Assembly: GCF_030151085.1 (NCBI RefSeq)
Contig: NZ_JASLER010000026.1
Span: 1 to 49,406, forward strand
Reading direction: 5' to 3'
Length of the DNA stretch: 49,406 bases
From: Bacteroides sp.
GTDB taxonomy: Bacteria; Bacteroidota; Bacteroidia; Bacteroidales; Bacteroidaceae
The notes under the pieces are model-generated. The model saw nothing but the letters and a program-made list of their open reading frames with translations, searched no databases and had not been told where the DNA came from. Position 1 is the first letter of the stretch. Each line of letters begins with the position of its first letter. Positions 9,075 to 16,371 of the stretch are shown here, piece after piece. Made by a program: the position numbers and the translations under genes.

Positions 9075-9082
9075 TAACTTTG
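9075..9082 (+). promoter_or_regulatory. Probable -7 box of the TonB-dependent receptor gene
   Basis: TAACTTTG fits TAnnTTTG exactly, 52 bases before the ATG at 9135. The nearest upstream TTG (9056-9058) is 16 bases away rather than 19-21, so the -33 half is poor, as expected for an activator-dependent promoter. Confidence 0.4.
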
Positions 9083-9134
9083 TAGCAGAGTTAAAGATGA
9101 AAACTAAAGAGTAAAACATAAAAATTACACGAAT

Positions 9135-11552
9135 ATGAAAACAGATCTATCAGTTGGAATTAGGATTAAAAGTTGGAGATTTATAATCTTGGCATTATTG
9201 CTCGTATTGATGGTAACCTCCCTTTCGGCACAAACTTATCAACTATCCGGTTGTGTGCAAGATGAAAATAAACAATCGGTAGAGGTGGCAAATATTTTGC
9301 TTAAGAATGCAAAGGACAGTACTTATATAACCGGTATGTTGACCGACCCGCAAGGTTGTTTTGCCTTTACCCAACCCAAAGGGGAATATCTGCTACATAT
9401 TACTCTTATTGGTAGTGAGGACCTCTATCTACCTATTTCTCTACAAGGGAATAAGAATGTAGGTACTTTGACTTTAAAAACCTCTTCCGCTTTGCTCGAT
9501 GAGGTAACTGTTACTGCTGCCCGCCCTGTAGTAAAGCGGTTGGTGGATAGAGTTGTGTTTGAAGCGCATAACACCATTGCTTCTGCCGGAGGAAATGCCC
9601 TCGATCTCTTACGCGAAGTACCCGGTCTGCGTGTAGGACAGAATAGCATAGATATTATTGGTAAAGGCAGTATCCGGGTTTATATCAACGACCGCGAGAC
9701 TAAACTTACCAGTGATGATTTGATAGATTATCTCCGTTCATACGATGCTTCCCAGATATTAAAAGTAGAAGTGATTACTACTCCACCTTCTAAATACGAT
9801 GCAGCAGGAAATGCAGGTATCATCAATATTCGTTTGAAGTCCCGTCCTAAAGATTATTTGGGTGGTACAGCTTCTGCCTCCTACATTGCAGGCGAGAAAG
9901 ATAACTACGGATATGGCAGCTTAAACCTGAATATCAGCAAAGGTCGCGTAACTTCTTTCGTAAATGGAGGAACCACACAAGGTAAGTATGAAACTCGTGA
10001 GACAAACTTACGCTATTTTCCGCATAATACTTGGGATAGCCGCTCGGATTATACCAACTATATGAACAGCTACTATGCCCAGGCTGGTGTGGATGTAGCG
10101 TTAGAACGAAACTGGACCGTTGGTATGCAAGCCATCTACAACCATAGTGCCCCAAAACCGAACAATACTTTGTCATGGACCGAAGTTTACAATGCTTCAA
10201 CCGCTAATCTAGACTCTCTTTTGTTCTCCAATAGCAACAATGATTATAGTTCTGATCGCCTCAATCTGAACTTCCATACCGACAAAACTTGGGGTGATAA
10301 AGGTCAGAAAATGACTTGGGATGTGGACTACCTTCGTGATAGCCGCGACGAGAACATGGGCTTCATCTCCGAAACCCGTTTACCGGACGGTACAAAGATT
10401 CCGGGTACGAACTTCGATTACAGCTATCTGCAAAACCGCAAAGTAGATGTTTTCTCTTCTGCCCTCGATTTTAACCTTCCCTTCGAGAAGTACAAAATAA
10501 CGGCGGGTGCTAAGGTTTCTTTTACCAATACCCGCAACCGCATTAACTACGATACATCGGACCCCAGCTTGGTACAGGATGATTATTTCCGTTACAAAGA
10601 ACAAATCTATGCCCTTTATGCCGATTATAACCGGGAGTTCTCCGAACGCTTCTCCATGCAGTTGGGATTACGAATGGAACATACCAGCACTACCGGTATT
10701 TCAGAAGCTAAAGATACAAAAGACAAGCACGATTATACACGTCTGTTTCCTACAGTCTATTTCCTGTACGCACCTGTTGAAGGTCATGCGCTGAATCTTA
10801 GTTTCTCCAACCGCATATCCCGTCCTTCGCAAAACATGGTCAATCCCTTCCCGTTCTATCAGAACAAATACACATACGCCTGCGGACGTGAGGACTTAAA
10901 GCCAAGTTATACCTATAATGCAGAATTGGGGTATACATTGAAAAACAATTTCAATATATCCGGTTATTATTCCTACTCGGACGATGTGTTTTTTCAAGTG
11001 GTAGGTCTTGATCCTGAAACCAATGTAAGTTCTTTCCTTTGGGAGAATTTTATGACGACAAACGCTTTCGGTATTAATAACTCTTATACCTTCCACACTA
11101 AGTGGTTGCAAGCATACGCTCAGCATGGAGTGAGTTATCGCCGGACTACTTCAAGTGTTGCAACGACCTCTCCCGAAGAGAAAGGTTGGTCATACGATGC
11201 AAGCCTTCGCAATACTTTCTTCCTGAATAAGGGAAAGACATTTGTGGCTACACTTTCCGGTTCCTATTCTTCCCGTCAATATCATGGCGTCTATCTGATG
11301 CAGCCCAATTATAGTGTCAGTGCAGGTTTGCTTTACCGTATGCTTGACAATAAACTCAGCCTCAGTTTCAATGCTGATAATATTTTTGTCAGTCATTCCA
11401 AACTCGAAACTCTATCTAATAATATGAAGATGACTGTGGATAATCAGTTCTCTTTTACCAATTTCCGCATCGGAGTTTCTTATACTTTCGGTGGAGACAT
11501 TCATAGTAAAGGGCAGAGAAATAGTAATGATGATATCCAGAGAAGACTTTAA
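9135..11552 (+). CDS. TonB-dependent receptor, outer-membrane beta-barrel
   Basis: An outer-membrane transporter or receptor of 805 residues. A signal peptide (about residues 1-32, ending SLSAQ) is followed by a carboxypeptidase-regulatory-like beta-sandwich (about 34-115, with VEVANILLKNAKDSTYITG and DPQGCFAF). A TonB plug (about 120-235, with GNALDLLREVPGLRV and GKGSIRVYINDRE) precedes a barrel of the OMP_b-brl_3 kind. No SusD partner is adjacent, so this is not a classical glycan-uptake SusC; substrates of such stand-alone receptors are mostly unknown. It follows the HTH regulator by 230 bases with a palindrome and ends in a double hairpin, so it is probably monocistronic. Confidence 0.85.
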   Translation: MKTDLSVGIRIKSWRFIILALLLVLMVTSLSAQTYQLSGCVQDENKQSVEVANILLKNAKDSTYITGMLTDPQGCFAFTQPKGEYLLHITLIGSEDLYLPISLQGNKNVGTLTLKTSSALLDEVTVTAARPVVKRLVDRVVFEAHNTIASAGGNALDLLREVPGLRVGQNSIDIIGKGSIRVYINDRETKLTSDDLIDYLRSYDASQILKVEVITTPPSKYDAAGNAGIINIRLKSRPKDYLGGTASASYIAGEKDNYGYGSLNLNISKGRVTSFVNGGTTQGKYETRETNLRYFPHNTWDSRSDYTNYMNSYYAQAGVDVALERNWTVGMQAIYNHSAPKPNNTLSWTEVYNASTANLDSLLFSNSNNDYSSDRLNLNFHTDKTWGDKGQKMTWDVDYLRDSRDENMGFISETRLPDGTKIPGTNFDYSYLQNRKVDVFSSALDFNLPFEKYKITAGAKVSFTNTRNRINYDTSDPSLVQDDYFRYKEQIYALYADYNREFSERFSMQLGLRMEHTSTTGISEAKDTKDKHDYTRLFPTVYFLYAPVEGHALNLSFSNRISRPSQNMVNPFPFYQNKYTYACGREDLKPSYTYNAELGYTLKNNFNISGYYSYSDDVFFQVVGLDPETNVSSFLWENFMTTNAFGINNSYTFHTKWLQAYAQHGVSYRRTTSSVATTSPEEKGWSYDASLRNTFFLNKGKTFVATLSGSYSSRQYHGVYLMQPNYSVSAGLLYRMLDNKLSLSFNADNIFVSHSKLETLSNNMKMTVDNQFSFTNFRIGVSYTFGGDIHSKGQRNSNDDIQRRL

Positions 11553-11566
11553 ACAGAATCCCCCCC

Positions 11567-11589
11567 TATACTGAATAGGGTTCAGTATA
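11567..11589. repeat. First of two tandem hairpins after the TonB receptor gene
   Basis: TATACTGAA (11567-11575) and TTCAGTATA (11581-11589) are perfect 9-bp arms around TAGGG, 14 bases after the receptor stop. A second hairpin with a T-run follows 12 bases later. Confidence 0.6.
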
Positions 11590-11601
11590 CGAGTGAATAT
11601 A

Positions 11602-11643
11602 CCCCCCTTCAGAAGATATTCTGAGTGGGGCTTTGTTTTTTTC
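11602..11643 (+). terminator. Rho-independent terminator of the TonB receptor gene
   Basis: The arm at 11602-11614 (ending CTTCAGAA) pairs with TTCTGAGTGGGG (11619-11630) around GATA, with one wobble and one mismatch. CTTTG and seven Ts follow. Confidence 0.75.
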
Positions 11644-11652
11644 TCTATTCTC

Positions 11653-11683
11653 TTGCTTTTATTTAAAATAAGTGATATATTTG
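11653..11683 (+). promoter_or_regulatory. Bacteroides-type promoter of the SPFH operon
   Basis: TTG (11653-11655), exactly 20 bases, then TATATTTG (11676-11683), a full match to TAnnTTTG. Transcription would start near 11690, inside the twin palindrome at 11684-11702 and about 29 bases before the ATG at 11719. Confidence 0.65.
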
Positions 11684-11702
11684 TGATATCAAAATGATAT
11701 CA
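11684..11702. promoter_or_regulatory. Twin TGATATCA palindromes over the start site: putative operator
   Basis: The 8-bp palindrome TGATATCA occurs at 11684-11691 and again at 11695-11702, centres 11 bp apart, about one helical turn. It begins one base after the -7 box, where a bound dimer pair would block transcription. The small ribbon-helix-helix protein encoded at 12733 is an obvious candidate binder, by inference only. Confidence 0.45.
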
Positions 11703-11718
11703 ATTAAATCTATTGAAT

Positions 11719-12678
11719 ATGGAAGCAAAAGAATTGAATTTTAGCGGTTTCAAGGTAAATGGCTTTTTAGCATTATTCCTTCATCTGGTTGTACTCACGG
11801 CAGTAATTGTCTTTGGGTTTATTATATGCGTTCCTACGCTTATTGTCTCTGTGTGTTTATGTGTAGTGTGGTTTATCCTGTTCGCGGGTTATATGCAGCT
11901 GGAACCTAATGAAGCACGTGCAATGGTGTTCTTCGGAAAATATAAGGGAACATTCAAAGAAACGGGATTCTTTTGGGTAAATCCATTCTTAGATAAGAAA
12001 AAACTTTCGCTTCGTGCCCGTAACCTCGATGTGGAACCGATCAAAGTTAACGATAAGATAGGTAATCCCATTCTGATTGGTCTGGTACTTGTATGGAAAC
12101 TGAAAGATACCTATAAAGCTATGTTTGAAATTGATGCACAAACAATGGCTAACTCTACTCCCACAGCCGGCAATGCTGCCAATCAGATAAATATTGGTAA
12201 TGCCGTGGCCAATCGCATGAATGCCTTCGAGAATTTTGTAAAGATACAGAGTGACGCTGCTTTGCGTCAGGTAGCCGGACAATATGCATACGATGACAAT
12301 GAAGCAAATACAGAAGAATTGACTCTGCGTTCGGGTGGTGAAGAAATCAATGAGCAGTTGGAACAAAAACTGAATGAACGTCTTGCCATGGCAGGTATGG
12401 AAGTGGTGGAAGCTCGTATTAATTATCTGGCATACGCACCCGAAATCGCTGCTGTGATGTTGCGCCGTCAGCAGGCATCTGCAATTATTACGGCTCGTGA
12501 GAAAATTGTAGAAGGTGCTGTTTCCATGGTAAAAATGGCACTTCATAAACTTTCTGAGGAAGAAATTGTTGAACTTGACGAAGAGAAAAAGGCAGCTATG
12601 GTTAGCAATTTGCTAGTAGTGCTTTGTGCCGATGAAGCCGCTCAACCTATTATCAATGCCGGCACTTTGAACCATTAA
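11719..12678 (+). CDS. SPFH/Band 7 domain membrane protein
   Basis: A 319-residue stomatin/prohibitin/flotillin-type protein. Two N-terminal hydrophobic helices (about residues 15-60) anchor it; the SPFH domain follows with LEPNEARAMVFFGKYKG and TGFFWVNPFLDKKKLSLRARN. Residues about 205-290 form the charged coiled helix typical of oligomeric SPFH scaffolds, including MAGMEVVEARINYLAYAPEIAAVMLRRQQA. Such proteins organise membrane microdomains or chaperone membrane proteases; no NfeD-type partner is adjacent. The start is the ATG at 11719; a TTG two codons upstream is less likely. It heads a three-gene unit with the ribbon-helix-helix and membrane proteins. Confidence 0.85.
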   Translation: MEAKELNFSGFKVNGFLALFLHLVVLTAVIVFGFIICVPTLIVSVCLCVVWFILFAGYMQLEPNEARAMVFFGKYKGTFKETGFFWVNPFLDKKKLSLRARNLDVEPIKVNDKIGNPILIGLVLVWKLKDTYKAMFEIDAQTMANSTPTAGNAANQINIGNAVANRMNAFENFVKIQSDAALRQVAGQYAYDDNEANTEELTLRSGGEEINEQLEQKLNERLAMAGMEVVEARINYLAYAPEIAAVMLRRQQASAIITAREKIVEGAVSMVKMALHKLSEEEIVELDEEKKAAMVSNLLVVLCADEAAQPIINAGTLNH

Positions 12679-12732
12679 GAAGAAGATGATACATATATTA
12701 TCTGAATTTATAACTAACTAATCACTAAGAAA

Positions 12733-12942
12733 GTGGCTAAAAAAGAAACTTCAACCAAAAGCTTTGTTCTGCGCGTAGATACTGCGACGATGGATGCTAT
12801 TGAAAAATGGGCAGCCGATGAATTTCGCAGTACCAACGGGCAGCTTCAGTGGATTATTGCTGAAGCGTTGCGGAAGAGCGGTAGGATGAAGAAATCCCCA
12901 AAAACTTCCTCTACCAATGACAAGGCAGAGGAAGAATCTTAA
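12733..12942 (+). CDS. Small Arc-like ribbon-helix-helix protein
   Basis: A 69-residue basic protein starting with GTG at 12733 (MAKKETSTKS). Residues 9-51 read as a ribbon-helix-helix fold: a beta strand SFVLRVDTATMDAIEKWA, then a helix pair including STNGQLQWIIAEALRKSG. Arc/MetJ-type proteins bind DNA as dimers through the strand. The tail (residues 52-69) is polar and probably disordered. It lies 54 bases after the SPFH gene and 16 before the membrane-protein gene. Its gene is behind a promoter with two TGATATCA palindromes, which makes autoregulation a testable idea. An alternative is a role as an SPFH partner without DNA binding. Confidence 0.72.
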   Translation: MAKKETSTKSFVLRVDTATMDAIEKWAADEFRSTNGQLQWIIAEALRKSGRMKKSPKTSSTNDKAEEES

Positions 12943-12958
12943 TTAAAAAAATTGTACT

Positions 12959-13417
12959 ATGATTAATCTTGGCCCTTATTCTGGTAAGAATTGTCCGAAT
13001 GTCCATTATCAACCCGGAGTGATTGATCGTGCTCTTGAAGTAGCCGCTTTACTTATAGTTCTGGCTACATGGATTTGTATTTATTGGTTATATACCCAGA
13101 AAGGTGTATCCCATTCGTCGGAAATGTGGATATCGGGAGGGATGTCTGTAGTCTGTTTTATAATTATGGCATTAAGTTCTTATGTTCCCGTGCGAAAGAT
13201 TAATTTTCCTGTACGTGTTAACGAGCAGAATATTGGCATTCAATATATGTTGGCAGTACGTTTTACACGGGTAATGAATGTCATTTTAGGATTACTTTTC
13301 CTGTCTAGCTTGCTTATAAACTATTATCGGATAGCATCTATCTTCTTTGGGATAGCTATTGTTTTGATGTTTATAGCATTTGTTATCTATTTTGTTTTTG
13401 CTCTCAAATACAAATAA
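12959..13417 (+). CDS. Four-helix membrane protein of unknown function
   Basis: A 152-residue hydrophobic protein I do not recognise with certainty. Predicted transmembrane helices are about residues 26-45, 58-76, 106-122 and 126-148, with a polar loop between (PVRKINFPVRVNEQNIGIQ). The pattern is loosely like DUF1648-type Bacteroidota membrane proteins, but I cannot confirm this. It is the third gene of the SPFH unit, 16 bases behind the ribbon-helix-helix gene, so a function in the same membrane process is likely. No catalytic motif is visible. Confidence 0.65.
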   Translation: MINLGPYSGKNCPNVHYQPGVIDRALEVAALLIVLATWICIYWLYTQKGVSHSSEMWISGGMSVVCFIIMALSSYVPVRKINFPVRVNEQNIGIQYMLAVRFTRVMNVILGLLFLSSLLINYYRIASIFFGIAIVLMFIAFVIYFVFALKYK

Positions 13418-13496
13418 ATTCGTAATAAATAATTAAAGCAATTATCTGATACCTATTAGTTGTTAATTTACATACCTTTATACTCTTTTTTAGGTA

Positions 13497-13527
13497 TTGC
13501 CCCCCTTTTTAACTACCTCTACCTTTG
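13497..13527 (+). promoter_or_regulatory. Bacteroides-type promoter of the porin-imelysin-DHOR-CcsA operon
   Basis: TTG (13497-13499), exactly 20 bases, then TACCTTTG (13520-13527). The start site would be near 13534, giving a leader of about 25 bases before the ATG at 13559. TACCT/AGGTA words recur just upstream (13450, 13474 and 13491), where an iron-responsive repressor could bind, though no clear Fur box is seen. Confidence 0.65.
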
Positions 13528-13558
13528 CCTCGATTTAAAATTATAAAAATTAAGGCAA

Positions 13559-14893
13559 ATGAAAAGAAAGGTTTTATTGTTCTCTTTATGTCTTGCGACC
13601 TGTACTGTAAATGTTTCGGCGGAAAATACGGCAGGCGATGATAAAGATACAAACAACACGCAACAAACTGAAGAAAAAGCCCCGAAAAAGAAGTCAAGAC
13701 TTACCTTGGGGGGATATGGTGAAGCGGTATATTCACGTAATTTCTATAGTGACAGCTATTTGCGCTACAACAGTGCAGAGGCAGCAGCACTTCGTAAAGA
13801 CGAAAGCCATGGCCGTTTCGATATGCCACATGTCGTGATATATCTGGGCTATGATTTTGGTAAAGGCTGGACGATGGGTACTGAAATTGAATTTGAGCAC
13901 GGTGGTACCGAAAGTGCCGTTGAAATTGAAGAAGAAGAAGGCGGTGAATACGAGAGCGAAATAGAACGCGGAGGTGAGGTTGCTTTAGAACAATTCTGGA
14001 TTCAAAAGTCATTCTGTCCACAGTTGAATGTCAAGATGGGGCATTTTATCGTGCCCATTGGTGCAACTAACGGGCACCATATGCCTACAGAATTCTTTGG
14101 CGTTTATCGTCCCGAAGGCGAAAATACCATCATGCCTTGTACTTGGCATGAAACAGGGGTAAGTGTATGGGGACGGGCCGGAGACTGGCGTTACGAAGCT
14201 TTGCTTATCTCGGGTCTTGACTCTGAACGTTTCGGTCGTAAAGGATGGGTGCACGATGGTTCTGCTTCACCCTACGAATTTAAGATTGCCAATTCCATGG
14301 CAGGTGCTTTCCGCCTTGATAATTACACGGTTAAAGGCTTACGGCTTTCTCTTAGCGGGTATGTGGGAAATTCATTCCGAAATACTCTGCGTACTCCCAA
14401 TTCCTCGTATGACGACATAAAGGGGACGGTTGCTATCGGTGCTTTTGACTTTCATTTAGACAGATGGAATTGGATCGCTCGAGGAAACTTCGACTACGGT
14501 CACTTGAGTGACTCAAGAGAGATTTCTGATTATAATAAGAGTTTTCCTAAAGATTCCCCTTCTCCCAAGCAGTCGGTAGCTTCGGATGCTATTGCTGCCG
14601 GTATCGAAGTAGGTTACAACGTTTTCGCACTGTCCAACAAACTGGCACAGAGTGGACGAAAACTCTATGTCTTCGGTCGCTACGATTACTATGACTCCAT
14701 GTACGATACGGAAAGTTCTATCGTTGATTACCAGTATTGTGGTCGTCATCGGATAGCAGCTGGTCTGAACTACTTCCCGATAAAGGATATCGTGGTGAAA
14801 GGTGAATATTCTATCGGCTTGATGAAGAGTCCCTACAACAACGAACCCTCCATTTCACTGGGAGTTGCTTACTCCGGATTCTTCAATATGTAA
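13559..14893 (+). CDS. Outer-membrane porin-like beta-barrel, first gene of an iron/haem operon
   Basis: A 444-residue protein with a signal peptide (residues 1-21, ending VSAEN), a polar lysine/glutamate linker to about residue 46 and then a barrel of alternating beta strands starting at LTLGGYGEAVYSRN. It resembles phosphate-selective-porin-like proteins of Bacteroidota. A striking acidic loop lies at residues 121-140 (VEIEEEEGGEYESEIERGGE), which could attract cations. It is 57 bases before the imelysin gene. The likely role is passage of a metal ion or chelate across the outer membrane to the lipoproteins encoded next; that is inferred from context. The barrel nature is firm, the substrate is not. 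Confidence 0.72.
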   Translation: MKRKVLLFSLCLATCTVNVSAENTAGDDKDTNNTQQTEEKAPKKKSRLTLGGYGEAVYSRNFYSDSYLRYNSAEAAALRKDESHGRFDMPHVVIYLGYDFGKGWTMGTEIEFEHGGTESAVEIEEEEGGEYESEIERGGEVALEQFWIQKSFCPQLNVKMGHFIVPIGATNGHHMPTEFFGVYRPEGENTIMPCTWHETGVSVWGRAGDWRYEALLISGLDSERFGRKGWVHDGSASPYEFKIANSMAGAFRLDNYTVKGLRLSLSGYVGNSFRNTLRTPNSSYDDIKGTVAIGAFDFHLDRWNWIARGNFDYGHLSDSREISDYNKSFPKDSPSPKQSVASDAIAAGIEVGYNVFALSNKLAQSGRKLYVFGRYDYYDSMYDTESSIVDYQYCGRHRIAAGLNYFPIKDIVVKGEYSIGLMKSPYNNEPSISLGVAYSGFFNM

Positions 14894-14950
14894 TAGCAAA
14901 ATAGCGATAAACGATAAAAGAGACAATAGTTAATTTTAATAGAGTAAAAA

Positions 14951-16261
14951 ATGAAAAAGTATTTTAAACTGCCGTTTTATGCGGCGATAATTGTAATGCT
15001 GTCTATGGGGATGGTAGCTTGTAGTGACGATGATGAAACACCGGGTGATGAACTTACCCCTCGTGAAGCTGCCCTTAAGGAGATAATCAGTGATTATACA
15101 AAGAATACGGTTATTCCTACTTACGAAGGTATGGCTGATGCGGCGATTGAATTGCATACCGCTTGTCTGGCTATGTACAATAGCGGCGTGGGCAATGTAA
15201 CTACTGCCCAGGTAACGGCTGCCGGCAATGCATGGAGAGAAGCCCGCCAATACTGGGAACGTAGTGAAGCATGGCTTTTCGGTCCTGCCGGAGACTATGA
15301 TGTTGACCCGCATATCGATTCATGGCCACTTAACAAAACAGCTCTTGACAATCTGCTGGCTAATGCAACAGAAATGGGCAAGATGGATACTGACGGAGTT
15401 TATGTTTCTTCACAGGACTATGGATTGCTGGGCTTCCATGCGCTTGAGTATATGCTTTTTGCACTCGAAGGCACAGGTATGTCTCAAACTTCTGTAGCCC
15501 ACAGTACAAATTATACGGCTCAGCAGTTAAGCTATATCGTAGGGGTGGCAGGAGACTTGCGTAACCAATGCATCATTTTGGAAGCAGCTTGGAGAGGCGA
15601 AAGTAATATCAGCCAGGCTAAGCGTGCTGTGCTGACCCAGGTACGTCAGCAAACAGAGATTCTTCAGAATAATCAATACTATAGAGTAGCCCTTAGTGAC
15701 TTGGCGGGTGGCCTTTGCTATGCCAACGAGATGATGAACCCCATTGAAGGCAGTGCCAGTGATTTTCTGAACTATCTGGACGGTGCGCAGACCATGGTTG
15801 TAGATGGTATTCAGAATATAGCCAATGAAGTAGGTAATATCAAGATAGGTAATCCTACAGGTCAGGGACTTAGCGACGAAACGGAGTATGACCCCGATTA
15901 CATCGAATCACCTTATAGCCTGAACTCCATCACGGATTTCAAAGGCAACATCATTTCAATAGAGAATGCATACCGCGGATTCCAAAGTTCACAGGACTAC
16001 AATAATGGCGAGACTCTTATTAAGCCTGTAACTCAATCGCTTAGTACCTATGTGGCTTCACTTGACGCTGCTTTGGACACCCGTGTCAAGACTGCCATAA
16101 GCAATGCTTACAACGCCATCAACCAGATGAAGGAACCGTTTGCTTATACTTGTAACCGTAATGGCGAATATGCTCAAATCAATTTGGCTGCTATAAAAGC
16201 ATGCAATGATTTGAATGATATATTCAGTGAGGTAATCACGTTGATTCAAAACCAGCGTTAA
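14951..16261 (+). CDS. Imelysin family lipoprotein (ICMP/IrpA-like)
   Basis: A 436-residue surface or periplasmic lipoprotein. The signal peptide ends in the lipobox MVAC, followed by SDDDE. It has the two-bundle helical imelysin fold and the signature GxHxxE as GFHALE (residues 161-166), the presumed metal site; despite the old name peptidase M75, no peptidase activity is expected. Relatives include EfeO, IrpA and ICMP proteins tied to iron uptake. Residues about 270-380 form the second half, with KGNIISIENAYRGF. It sits between an outer-membrane barrel and a di-haem oxidoreductase lipoprotein, a known imelysin-DHOR neighbourhood. An RNA hairpin separates it from the next gene. Confidence 0.88.
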   Translation: MKKYFKLPFYAAIIVMLSMGMVACSDDDETPGDELTPREAALKEIISDYTKNTVIPTYEGMADAAIELHTACLAMYNSGVGNVTTAQVTAAGNAWREARQYWERSEAWLFGPAGDYDVDPHIDSWPLNKTALDNLLANATEMGKMDTDGVYVSSQDYGLLGFHALEYMLFALEGTGMSQTSVAHSTNYTAQQLSYIVGVAGDLRNQCIILEAAWRGESNISQAKRAVLTQVRQQTEILQNNQYYRVALSDLAGGLCYANEMMNPIEGSASDFLNYLDGAQTMVVDGIQNIANEVGNIKIGNPTGQGLSDETEYDPDYIESPYSLNSITDFKGNIISIENAYRGFQSSQDYNNGETLIKPVTQSLSTYVASLDAALDTRVKTAISNAYNAINQMKEPFAYTCNRNGEYAQINLAAIKACNDLNDIFSEVITLIQNQR

Positions 16262-16290
16262 TCGGAGCGAAGTTACTTCGTTGATATAAA

Positions 16291-16323
16291 ATAGGCGGGC
16301 ACTTGTTGGGAGTGCTCGCTTAT
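16291..16323 (+). repeat. Stable intercistronic hairpin between the imelysin and DHOR genes
   Basis: A 13-bp stem pairs 16291-16303 with 16311-16323, containing two G-T pairs, around TGTTGGG. A smaller hairpin (CGAAG TTA CTTCG) lies at 16268-16280. Neither is followed by a T-run, so mRNA processing or differential stability inside the operon fits better than termination. Confidence 0.5.
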
Positions 16324-16371
16324 AATGCTTGAAAACCAATAATGTCTAACTATTTCTAATATCAATTCATT

